Source of the DNA: an uncultured Fibrobacter sp.
GTDB lineage: Bacteria > Fibrobacterota > Fibrobacteria > Fibrobacterales > Fibrobacteraceae
Assembly (NCBI GenBank): GCA_947306025.1
Contig: CAMZFJ010000144.1
Coordinates: 1 to 5,734, forward strand
DNA: 5,734 nt
Direction: 5' to 3'
Positions 1 to 5,658 of this stretch are shown piece after piece (within the stretch, counting starts at the first letter, position 1; each line of letters starts with the position of its first letter). The position numbers and the translations under genes are program-made. Below the pieces are notes generated by a model, which saw only the letters and a list, made by a program, of their open reading frames with translations, searched no databases and was not told the DNA's origin.

Positions 1-1896
1 GTTCATCGTAATTGCTTTGAATATGGCCGTTTGTACTCATGGGATGGTGCGATGAATGCGTGTCCTGCGGGTTGGCGTTTGCCGATGAAAGCGGATTGGG
101 ATACTTTGATTGCTTCTGTTGGTGGAAAAAAACTAGCTGGCAAAATGCTAAGGGCAATGGGTGATTGGGGTGGAATGGGTGTTGTAGGGGCTTTTTTTAA
201 TTGTGTTGCGCTGGGGGGTGTTCGTGCTTATTATGCCTCAGACAATGGCTCGGATGATTATGGTTTCTCGGTAATCCCTGCCGGTCGTAGTGAAGAAGTG
301 ACTTTTTGGAGTTCTACGGAGTATAGTTCCTATGAAGCTTATATCCTGAATTTATCAGGAATGAATGCACATGCAAAAATTGATGCTAATTATAAAACTG
401 AAAACTTTTCCGTTCGCTGCCTAAAAAATAATGTAAAAAAGGTGTCGCCCTCTTCACTTGTCCGTGATTCCATAACAGATGCTCGTGATGGTCAAACTTA
501 CAAAACTGTGGCTATCGGAGTACAAACTTGGATGGCTCAGAATCTCAATTATAAAACCGACAGCAGTTATTGTTATGGCGATAGTGTAGAAAATTGTGCT
601 AAATACGGAAGGCTTTATACGTGGAAAGCAGCGAAGGATGCTTGCCCAGCAGGTTTTCATTTGCCAACACAATTGGAATGGGATAATTTGTTCTTGATGG
701 CGGGCGGCCCCTCTTCGGCTGGCGATGCGCTCAGGTCAAAGAGTGGCTGGATGCCGACCCGATGGTGGCAAATAAGTGATAATGGTTCGGATGATTATGG
801 CTTTTCTGCACTCCCTGCGGGGTATTTTGAATCAACTTATACAGATAAAGGTGATAAGGCTTATTTTTGGAGTTCATCGGTAGGCAGTATTGAACATTAC
901 AGAGATAGAAACTGCGGACGACATTATAGAGAACTCCCGTATTCGTCTTGGAATCATGGGCGTAGCGTTTGGCTGCGAGGTTCTGCTGTACATTGGACTT
1001 ATTCGGAAGAATACAAGAATCAAGCGTATTCTATCCGCTGCGTGAAGGACGTAGAAAAAAGTGTCAATCTGCACAGAGCCTGTCCTGAGTGTGTTGAACG
1101 GGTTGCGGAATCGGATCCTTCGTCATTCCCTTCTCGTGTCACCCTGAGTCGCGTCACTAGCACCACTATTTCTTCGTCAAATGTGCTGGCCCCTGTGGAG
1201 GAAGGGTCTTTTACAGATTCCCGTGACGGACAAACTTACAGAACGGTAAAAATCGGCAAGCAAAGATGGATGGCTGAAAATTTAAATTACGAAAAAGCAT
1301 TCAGTTCTTGTTACAATGATGACGCTCGCAATTGCGCTAAATACGGTCGCCTTTATACATGGGAATCGGCGAAAGACGCGTGCCCTGCGGGTTGGCGAGT
1401 GCCTAAGCTCACGGAGTGGATGACGTTAATTTATACAGTAGGGGATACTTTGTCGGCAGGAAAATTTCTCAAGTCTGCAAATGGCTGGAAGGATTTGAAC
1501 GGGAATGAATATGGCAACGGCTCGGATGATTATGGCTTTTCTGCGCTTCCGGGTGGCAAGATGTATAATGCTAAAGGGCGGAATGAAGGCCATAAGGCGT
1601 ACTTCTGGGGCTATACAAATGATGAAAAAACGTTTTCTATAGAATTTGGTGGTAAATATGATTCTGCCAGTTGCGATTTGTATCGGACTCTCCAAGAATA
1701 TTCAGAATCGAAACTCCGTCAATGGCTCCGCGATAATCCGTATTGTTATATGAAATATCGTTGGAATAAAGATTTCTGCCTGCCGAAAGAACAAAATTTG
1801 GCGGTTTGGGATTCTGAATCGAAGAATGTGATGCTTTCTGTCCGCTGCGTAAAGGATGAAATTAGTAGGAAGTTGACAGTAGACGGTAGGAAGTAG
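1..1896 (+). CDS. Multi-domain FISUMP (Fib_succ_major) protein, 5' partial
   Basis: The frame is open from base 1 (it reads VHRNCFEYGRLYSW) to TAG at 1894-1896, giving 631 visible residues. A TTG at 31 falls inside the conserved YGRLY motif and is not a start, so the true start lies upstream. Three tandem FISUMP domains are visible: domain 1 (residues 1 to about 142, N-terminal part missing), domain 2 (about 158-350) and domain 3 (about 404-619). Each ends in an xVRC/IRC-[VL]-K motif. Domains 2 and 3 begin with TDxRDGQTY. A Ser/Thr-rich linker with a CPEC motif (residues 361-364) joins domains 2 and 3. FISUMP domains occur in many Fibrobacter proteins, usually exported. Paired cysteines in every domain fit an oxidising, extracytoplasmic location, which is inference because the N-terminus is missing. 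The molecular function is unknown; the domain may adopt a C-type-lectin-like fold, which would suggest ligand binding. The protein resembles the split lipoprotein gene at 2133-3314. The coding sequence is AT-rich compared with glnS. Confidence 0.93.
   Translation, partial: VHRNCFEYGRLYSWDGAMNACPAGWRLPMKADWDTLIASVGGKKLAGKMLRAMGDWGGMGVVGAFFNCVALGGVRAYYASDNGSDDYGFSVIPAGRSEEVTFWSSTEYSSYEAYILNLSGMNAHAKIDANYKTENFSVRCLKNNVKKVSPSSLVRDSITDARDGQTYKTVAIGVQTWMAQNLNYKTDSSYCYGDSVENCAKYGRLYTWKAAKDACPAGFHLPTQLEWDNLFLMAGGPSSAGDALRSKSGWMPTRWWQISDNGSDDYGFSALPAGYFESTYTDKGDKAYFWSSSVGSIEHYRDRNCGRHYRELPYSSWNHGRSVWLRGSAVHWTYSEEYKNQAYSIRCVKDVEKSVNLHRACPECVERVAESDPSSFPSRVTLSRVTSTTISSSNVLAPVEEGSFTDSRDGQTYRTVKIGKQRWMAENLNYEKAFSSCYNDDARNCAKYGRLYTWESAKDACPAGWRVPKLTEWMTLIYTVGDTLSAGKFLKSANGWKDLNGNEYGNGSDDYGFSALPGGKMYNAKGRNEGHKAYFWGYTNDEKTFSIEFGGKYDSASCDLYRTLQEYSESKLRQWLRDNPYCYMKYRWNKDFCLPKEQNLAVWDSESKNVMLSVRCVKDEISRKLTVDGRK
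472..1050 (+). repeat. Complete FISUMP domain (second repeat unit of the first gene)
   Basis: This is the best-preserved copy in the first gene. In order it shows ITDARDGQTYKTV, QTWMAQNLNY, SYCYGDSVENC, KYGRLYTW, DACPAGFHLP, EWDNL, a GW loop, DNGSDDYGFSALPAG, FWSSS and YSIRCVKD. Between FWSSS (about residue 290) and YSIRCVKD (residues 343-350) is a long insert rich in Tyr, Arg, His, Trp and Ser with one extra Cys (residue 305). The other copies have much shorter or unrelated sequence there, so this part looks like a variable surface loop on a conserved scaffold. Confidence 0.85.
1210..1857 (+). repeat. Complete FISUMP domain (third repeat unit of the first gene)
   Basis: The unit runs from FTDSRDGQTYRTV (residue 404) through QRWMAENLNY, SSCYNDDARNC, KYGRLYTW, DACPAGWRVP, NGSDDYGFSALPGG and YFWGYTN to MLSVRCVKD (ending at residue 619). 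It is longer than domain 2 because of an insertion of about 60 residues (roughly 548-607) containing Cys558, Cys582 and Cys593 and a charged stretch. A DNA run at 1522-1544, coding for part of the SDDYGFSA core, is identical to 787-809 in domain 2. This indicates recent common origin or gene conversion between the copies. Confidence 0.85.
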
Positions 1897-1914
1897 GCTG
1901 AATTTGTGGAAGGC

Positions 1915-2100
1915 TCATCCTGTGCGGACTCTGGAGTCAAAGGCGATAGAGGAAGTCGAAGAATCTAGAGGTAAAATTCGTCATCCTGGAGGGCCGAAGG
2001 CGTCCTGGAGCGTAGCGATAGGATAGGATCCAGTGCGTTCGTCATTCTCGCGAAGGCTGGTGTCGAATGAATCTCGTCATTCTTGCGAAGGCGAGAATCT
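1915..2100. repeat. Cluster of about four degenerate palindromic intergenic repeat units
   Basis: The non-coding gap between the two FISUMP genes is filled with related units. Each starts with (G)TCATYCT and ends in a near-complementary GAATCT or GGATCC: about 1915-1967, 1980-2033, 2041-2074 and 2076-2100. The last two share a GTCATTCT-Y-GCGAAGGC core (2041-2057 and 2076-2092, one difference). The final unit folds into an 8-bp hairpin. The pattern (short, palindromic, intergenic, several diverged copies side by side) resembles REP-like or dRS3-like dispersed repeats of other bacteria. Dispersal elsewhere in this genome cannot be seen from one window. No coding potential is evident at 1897-2114. 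Confidence 0.6.
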
Positions 2101-2111
2101 AAAGTTTTTTT
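2079..2111 (+). terminator. Possible weak intrinsic terminator of the upstream FISUMP gene
   Basis: ATTCTTGC (2079-2086) pairs with GCGAGAAT (2091-2098), including one G-T wobble, around a GAAG loop. CTAAAG follows, then seven T at 2105-2111. The T-run is 6 bases from the stem and the stem is only moderately stable, so termination would be inefficient. The hairpin is also simply the last unit of the repeat cluster, so the terminator role is inference. Confidence 0.3.
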
Positions 2112-2132
2112 ATATTGAAGATAATGGTTTTT

Positions 2133-2456
2133 ATGTATAAACGAGTTGCTGTTTTATTGTTCGGTTGCTTTTTCTCGCTTGCGGTTCTTGCCGCGTGTAG
2201 CTCTTCTAAAAATACATCACTTAATACGGAAAAAATAGTCTTTGACGAGGCAAGAAACTCTGCAACAAAAGCTTCTGATGTTGAGTTTTTTTTTACGGAT
2301 CCTCGTGATGGTCAAACGTACAAAACCGTTCAAATCGGTTCGCAAACTTGGATGGCCGAAAATTTGAATGATGGAAAAGGCTATACGTGGGATGAAGCGA
2401 TGATGCCAAATGTTTGCCCGACTGGTTGGCATTTGCCGACATATACGGAATGGTGA
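2133..2456 (+). CDS. N-terminal fragment: putative FISUMP lipoprotein, truncated
   Basis: This is the part of the split gene that can be translated without readthrough, 107 residues. It contains the lipoprotein signal (MYKRV basic start, hydrophobic stretch, LAAC box at residues 19-22), a Ser/Thr/Asn-rich spacer (23 to about 50), an FFF run encoded by nine T (2286-2294), and the first third of a FISUMP domain up to PTGWHLPTYTEW. The product would be lipidated and exported but carries only an incomplete domain, so a folded functional protein is doubtful. This domain lacks the usual SxCY...NC..YGRLY segment: NLN is followed almost directly by GKGYTWDEAM. Confidence 0.6.
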   Translation: MYKRVAVLLFGCFFSLAVLAACSSSKNTSLNTEKIVFDEARNSATKASDVEFFFTDPRDGQTYKTVQIGSQTWMAENLNDGKGYTWDEAMMPNVCPTGWHLPTYTEW

Positions 2457-2459
2457 GAA

Positions 2460-3314
2460 TTGGTTCTTGCTGTGGGTGGATTTTCTGTGGCGAGCCGGAA
2501 TCTTGGTGTGGCCGGGACGAAAACCCGTGTAAATTCGAATTGTACGTTGTGCGATGTGACTACGGTCGAGTACAAGGATGATTATAAATTTTCGGCTTTG
2601 CTTAATGCTCAATATTGGACTTCTACGGAGGACGATATCTATCGTGCTTATTACTTGAATCTGTCTTCTGATAGCGATGCGGCAGCTTTGGATTATGACC
2701 TTAAACGCAATCGCTTTTCTGTCCGTTGCGTTAAGGGCGAATCTCCGAAAGCTGTAATTCCTAAAAAGGTGGAGGCTACTTTCACCGATTCACGCGATGG
2801 ACAAATTTACAAGACCGTAAAAATCGGCTCACAGACTTGGTTTGCACAAAATCTCAACTATGAGACGTATTCCAGTTACTGCTATGACAATAATGATTTA
2901 AGTTGTTCCCATTTTGGTCGTCTCTACTCTTTGGCGGATGCTGTTGAAGTTTGTCCTGCGGGTTGGCACTTGCCGACGCAAGATGATTGGAATGTCTTGT
3001 TTGAAGCCGTTGGCGGGCGCTCTGTTGCTGGCAAAAAACTCAAATTAACAACGGGTTGGGAAAATTGCGGCTTCTTAGGACAATGCCATGACAATAACGG
3101 CTCTGACGACTTCGGTTTTGCGGTGAATCCTGTTGGTCGCGATAGCACGGCTACGTTTTGGAGTTCCTCAGAAAAGTATTATGATAAGACGCTTGTAGTT
3201 GTCGATTCTTATCAAAATGAATTGGGTGTGAGCATTGTTTTTAGTGATGACACGGTTCATCGACGTAATGATTACATGAACAAAGGTCATTCCGTCCGCT
3301 GCGTGAAGGACTAA
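2460..3314 (+). CDS. C-terminal fragment: FISUMP domains separated from their signal peptide
   Basis: The frame stays open for 284 codons after the TGA, covering the rest of domain A and all of domain B. A TTG at 2460 is formally a start, but there is no Shine-Dalgarno near it, and no in-frame ATG occurs until very close to the end. Independent translation is therefore unlikely, and the product would lack an export signal. Domain A has a degraded core: YKDDYKFSALLNA replaces NGSDDYGFSALPAG. Domain B (2781-3311) is well preserved, with SSYCYDNNDLSC, FGRLYSL, EVCPAGWHLP, DDWNVL, NNGSDDFGFAVNPVG, FWSSSE and HSVRCVKD. It has an extra ENCGFLGQC cysteine pair in the GW loop. Confidence 0.5.
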   Translation: MVLAVGGFSVASRNLGVAGTKTRVNSNCTLCDVTTVEYKDDYKFSALLNAQYWTSTEDDIYRAYYLNLSSDSDAAALDYDLKRNRFSVRCVKGESPKAVIPKKVEATFTDSRDGQIYKTVKIGSQTWFAQNLNYETYSSYCYDNNDLSCSHFGRLYSLADAVEVCPAGWHLPTQDDWNVLFEAVGGRSVAGKKLKLTTGWENCGFLGQCHDNNGSDDFGFAVNPVGRDSTATFWSSSEKYYDKTLVVVDSYQNELGVSIVFSDDTVHRRNDYMNKGHSVRCVKD

Positions 3315-3358
3315 GATTATTCAGAATTGTGAATACGGGCCCTTATTTCTATTGATAA

Positions 3359-3448
3359 AAATATTTTTACGCAGAAGAACTTGATACCTCCCCAAAGACC
3401 CCAAAGGATAAAATCAAACTTGCAAAACAAAGGTTGAAAGAGGTGTAA
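3359..3448 (+). pseudogene. Start-less tail of a lost gene
   Basis: From 3359 to TAA at 3446-3448 a frame reads KYFYAEELDTSPKTPK followed by DKIKLAKQRLKEV. The last part looks like a genuine charged, helical protein C-terminus. In-frame TAA at 3356-3358 closes the frame upstream. The only possible start inside is a TTG at 3434, so this cannot be an intact gene. The stop lies 2 bases before the ATG of the next gene, a spacing typical of translationally coupled operon partners. I infer a remnant of an upstream partner whose 5' part was lost when the FISUMP region was joined here. The family is not recognised, and a chance open stretch of 30 codons cannot be excluded. Confidence 0.4.
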
Positions 3449-3450
3449 CT

Positions 3451-3738
3451 ATGCAATATGTATATGTCAAGGATTCCGAAGGTTATGTTTCCAAGAAACT
3501 GAAGTCTGAAGTTTGCAAGGGCGAAAAAATCATCTCGGAAAAGGCTTACCTGAAAGCCTCGGGACTCGCTTATTACGAAAAAGAATTTGGTCATGGCGGA
3601 GCAAGGGAAAACGCCGGTCGAAAGCCGAAATATTCACAACCCTTAAAAATCCAGATGCGAGTCACGAAAGAAGAAAACGTTTTCATCTCTTACGCTCGCG
3701 AACACGGCTTGATTCTCGCTAATTTAATGAAGATTTAA
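3451..3738 (+). CDS. Small basic protein with GGARxxAGRKP motif, possibly DNA-binding
   Basis: A 95-residue protein that I cannot assign to a named family. The start is well supported by GAGGTG at 3440-3445, 5 bases upstream of ATG; it ends with TAA at 3736-3738. Residues 1-46 (MQYVYVKDSEGYV...YYEKEF) mix short beta-like and helical stretches with many Lys, Glu and Tyr. Residues 49-59 form GGARENAGRKP, a Gly/Arg-rich motif frequent in phage and mobile-element small proteins and in some putative antitoxins. Residues 65-94 (LKIQMRVTKEEN followed by VFISYAREHG) have a strand-then-helix layout that could be a ribbon-helix-helix DNA-binding fold, ending early at LANLMKI. An antitoxin or regulator role is inference. 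No toxin gene is intact next to it; only a start-less remnant precedes it. No signal peptide or membrane segment is seen. Confidence 0.75.
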   Translation: MQYVYVKDSEGYVSKKLKSEVCKGEKIISEKAYLKASGLAYYEKEFGHGGARENAGRKPKYSQPLKIQMRVTKEENVFISYAREHGLILANLMKI

Positions 3739-3750
3739 GAGTTTTCTTAT

Positions 3751-3784
3751 GAAAAGATAGTGCGGACGGCTTTTCTTCTTTTTT
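3751..3784 (+). terminator. Possible weak terminator between the small gene and glnS
   Basis: GAAAAG (3751-3756) can pair with CTTTTC (3770-3775) around a 13-base loop. TTCTTTTTT (3776-3784) follows at once. Position (12 bases after the TAA at 3738) and T-rich tail fit an intrinsic terminator, but the stem is short and AT-rich. A competing pairing with CTATCTTT at 3785-3792 also exists. If real, it separates glnS transcription from the accessory genes upstream. Confidence 0.3.
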
Positions 3785-3821
3785 CTATCTTTCCCACGTA
3801 AAATTTTAAAAGGACCCAGTT

Positions 3822-5489
3822 ATGGAAATCCCCGAATCTTCGAATTTTATTCAGGACATTATCGTTAACGACCTCCAGACCGGCAAGCGCGATCACGTGC
3901 TGACGCGTTTCCCGCCCGAACCGAACGGCTACATTCACATTGGCCATGCCAAGTCCATCTGCTTGAACTTCGGCACCGCCAAGAAGTTCGGTGGCTTTAC
4001 GAATCTCCGCTTTGATGACACGAACCCCACCAAGGAAGATGTGGAATACGTGGATTCCATCCGCGAAGACGTGAAGTGGCTCGGCTTTGAATGGAAAGAA
4101 GAATTCTTTGCTAGTGACTACTACGACCAGATTTACGCCTTTGCCGAAAAGATGATTGAAATGGGCAAGGCTTACGTCGAAGACCTGACCCGCGACGAGA
4201 TGCAGGAATACCGTGGCAACGACGCCGGCAAGCCGAGCCGTCCGAGCCCCTACCGCGACCGCAGCGTCGAAGAGAACATGAAGCTCTTCCGCGAAATGCG
4301 CGACGGCAAGTACGCCGACGGCGAGAAGTGCCTCCGTGCGAAGGTAGACCTCTCTAGCCCGAACATGAACATGCGCGACCCGGTCATCTACCGCATCAAG
4401 CATTGCACACACCACCGCACTGGCGACAAGTGGTGCATCTACCCGATGTACGACTTTGCGCACCCGCTCAGCGACTGGATCGAAGGCATTACTCACTCCA
4501 TCTGTACGCTGGAATTCGAAGCGCACCGCCCGCTGTACGACTGGTTCCTGATTGAGCTTGGTCTCGACAACCGTCCGCAGCAGATTGAATTTGCACGCCT
4601 GAACCTGACCTACACCATGATGAGCAAGCGCAAACTCCTCGAACTGGTGGAGACGAAGGCCGTGTTGGGCTGGAACGACCCGCGTATGCCGACGGTCTGC
4701 GGTTACCGCCGCCGTGGCTTCACGCCGAGTTCCATCCGCGAGTTCTGCGACCGTATCGGCGTTTCCAAGGCCGACTCCATGGTCGACGTGAACCTGCTCT
4801 ACTTCTGCATCCGCGAAGAACTGAACAAGACGGCAAACCGCGTGATGGCCGTGATTGACCCGGTGAAGCTCGTGATTGACAACTGGGAAGACGGCAAGGT
4901 CGAGATGATCGAAGTCGAGAACAACCCGAACGACGAAACCGCCGGCAAGCGCCAGGTTCCGTTCGGCAAGGAACTCTACATCGAAGCCGACGACTTTATG
5001 GAAGAACCGCCGAAGAAGTACTTCCGCTTGAAGCCGGAAGGCGAAGTCCGCCTCAAGGGCGCTTACTTTGTCACATGCAAGAGCGTCGAAAAGGATGCAG
5101 ATGGCAAGGTCAAGGTAATCCACTGCGTTTATGACCCGCTGAGCAAGGGTGGCGAATCTCCAGATGGCCGCAAGGTCAAGGGCACTATCCACTGGGTTTC
5201 TGCTGAACACGCTGTGGATGCCGAAGTCCGCTTGATTGATAACTTGTTCACGCTCGAAGATCCTGCTCAGGTCCCGGAAGGCGAAGACTGGCACGATTAC
5301 CTGAACCCGAACTCCATGGTCATCAAGCAAGCGAAGGTGGAACCCGCTCTCGCCGATGCGAAACTCGAAGACCGCTTCCAGTTCATGCGTCAGGGCTACT
5401 TCTGCCTCGATAGCGAAGACTCTAAGCCGGGCCACCTCGTGTTCAACCGCACGGTGGGACTGAAGGATAGTTTCAACCCGACAAAGTAA
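3822..5489 (+). CDS. glnS: Glutaminyl-tRNA synthetase (GlnRS, class I)
   Basis: Encodes a complete 555-residue cytoplasmic enzyme that attaches glutamine to tRNA-Gln using ATP (EC 6.1.1.18). The length matches Escherichia coli GlnRS (554). The class I signatures are present: [17 protein letters not shown] (residues 29-45, HIGH at 39-42) and the KMSKS-type loop MMSKRKL (266-272). Other GlnRS landmarks follow: [16 protein letters not shown], the segment with [20 protein letters not shown], and after about residue 340 the beta-barrel anticodon-binding region with [33 protein letters not shown] and GYFCLDS, ending [15 protein letters not shown]. The start is supported by AAAAGGA at 3808-3814, 7 bases before ATG. 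It lacks the N-terminal extension of eukaryotic forms and any C-terminal YqeY-like extension. G+C is clearly higher than upstream: 36 of 60 bases at 4261-4320 against 20 of 60 at 541-600. Presence of GlnRS implies direct charging of tRNA-Gln. Expression is probably constitutive; no regulatory element is evident. Confidence 0.98.
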   Translation: MEIPESSNFIQDIIVNDLQTGKRDHVLTRFPPEPNGYIHIGHAKSICLNFGTAKKFGGFTNLRFDDTNPTKEDVEYVDSIREDVKWLGFEWKEEFFASDYYDQIYAFAEKMIEMGKAYVEDLTRDEMQEYRGNDAGKPSRPSPYRDRSVEENMKLFREMRDGKYADGEKCLRAKVDLSSPNMNMRDPVIYRIKHCTHHRTGDKWCIYPMYDFAHPLSDWIEGITHSICTLEFEAHRPLYDWFLIELGLDNRPQQIEFARLNLTYTMMSKRKLLELVETKAVLGWNDPRMPTVCGYRRRGFTPSSIREFCDRIGVSKADSMVDVNLLYFCIREELNKTANRVMAVIDPVKLVIDNWEDGKVEMIEVENNPNDETAGKRQVPFGKELYIEADDFMEEPPKKYFRLKPEGEVRLKGAYFVTCKSVEKDADGKVKVIHCVYDPLSKGGESPDGRKVKGTIHWVSAEHAVDAEVRLIDNLFTLEDPAQVPEGEDWHDYLNPNSMVIKQAKVEPALADAKLEDRFQFMRQGYFCLDSEDSKPGHLVFNRTVGLKDSFNPTK

Positions 5490-5492
5490 TAG

Positions 5493-5527
5493 TTAGGTTT
5501 TAGGTAATAGGGATTAGGTTTTAGGGG
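5493..5527 (+). repeat. Short direct repeat TTAGGTTTTAGG, two copies
   Basis: TTAGGTTTTAGG occurs at 5493-5504 and again at 5514-5525, a 21-base period, just after the glnS stop. The intervening GTAATAGGGA is similar G/T/A-rich sequence. It may be a remnant of a longer low-complexity intergenic repeat. No function is indicated. Confidence 0.5.
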
Positions 5528-5600
5528 TTTGATTGCGACTAAAGTTGGCTATCAGGTCCCTAAGCTAGCCGAAGCATGATTGACTAATAACGAATGACTA

Positions 5601-5638
5601 AAAAAGAAATTAGGGACGTCCGAACGGATGCCCCTTTT
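5601..5638 (-). terminator. Intrinsic terminator between convergent genes, probably bidirectional
   Basis: GGGACGTCCG (5613-5622) pairs with CGGATGCCCC (5625-5634), with one A-C mismatch and one G-T wobble. On the minus strand the hairpin is followed by TAATTTCTTTTTT, a good U-tract, 25 bases after the stop codon at 5659-5661 of the minus-strand frame. On the plus strand only TTTT follows (5635-5638), about 120 bases after glnS, so it may also end glnS transcripts less efficiently. Confidence 0.65.
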
Positions 5639-5658
5639 GGTTTGGTAAGGAGTCTCGT

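Larger units (their letters stand above)
2133..3314 (+). pseudogene. FISUMP lipoprotein gene split by an in-frame TGA
   Basis: One reading frame encodes a signal peptide and two FISUMP domains, interrupted only by TGA at 2454-2456; the gene ends with TAA at 3312-3314. Read through, it would encode 393 positions. The N-terminus MYKRVAVLLFG...LAVLAAC is a lipoprotein signal with lipobox LAAC and lipidated Cys22. Domain A begins about residue 54 (FTDPRDGQTYKTV). The stop falls at codon 108, right after HLPTYTEW, where intact copies read EW-x-x-L. After it, ELVLAVGG resumes the alignment with no frame change. Domain B begins at residue 217 (FTDSRDGQIYKTV) and is intact through HSVRCVKD. A nonsense mutation is the simplest reading. 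Readthrough or a sequencing error are alternatives. The start could also be ATG 2124 or TTG 2115; no convincing Shine-Dalgarno decides it, and 2133 gives the most typical signal peptide. Confidence 0.8.

Noticed and set aside
2454..2500. TGA as a selenocysteine codon or a reassigned codon
   Set aside because: The aligned position in paralogues is D, M or N, not Cys. No convincing selenocysteine-type hairpin follows the TGA. No other gene in the window has an internal TGA, so codon reassignment is unsupported.
454..2612. Several minus-strand frames of 64-131 codons opposite the FISUMP genes
   Set aside because: They recur opposite the repeated domain motifs, as expected for shadows of a repeated coding sequence, and show no recognisable protein features.
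1..3314. Diversity-generating retroelement acting on the FISUMP genes
   Set aside because: There is no reverse transcriptase, no accessory gene and no template or variable repeat pair in this window. The repeats seen are conserved scaffold blocks, not adenine-biased variable sites. It is kept only as a question about the domain 2 loop.
3513..3722. 69-codon plus-strand frame overlapping the 95-residue gene
   Set aside because: It is out of frame with a gene that has a good ribosome-binding site and sensible protein features, and its own product is basic low-information sequence.
3799..3804. TAAAAT as a -10 promoter element for glnS
   Set aside because: Transcription would begin at or after the ribosome-binding site at 3808-3814, and there is no reasonable -35 element at the right distance.
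3747..5435. 562-codon open frame on the minus strand opposite glnS
   Set aside because: It covers almost exactly the glnS coding region, and its composition (rich in V, A, H, F, D, R) is the usual mirror of biased codon use. No recognisable motif is seen, and GlnRS on the other strand is certain.
5545..5572. 7-bp inverted repeat TTGGCTA / TAGCCGA downstream of glnS
   Set aside because: The loop is 14 bases, one pair is a wobble and no T-run follows, so it is not a credible terminator. It does not fit a tRNA or a known riboswitch.
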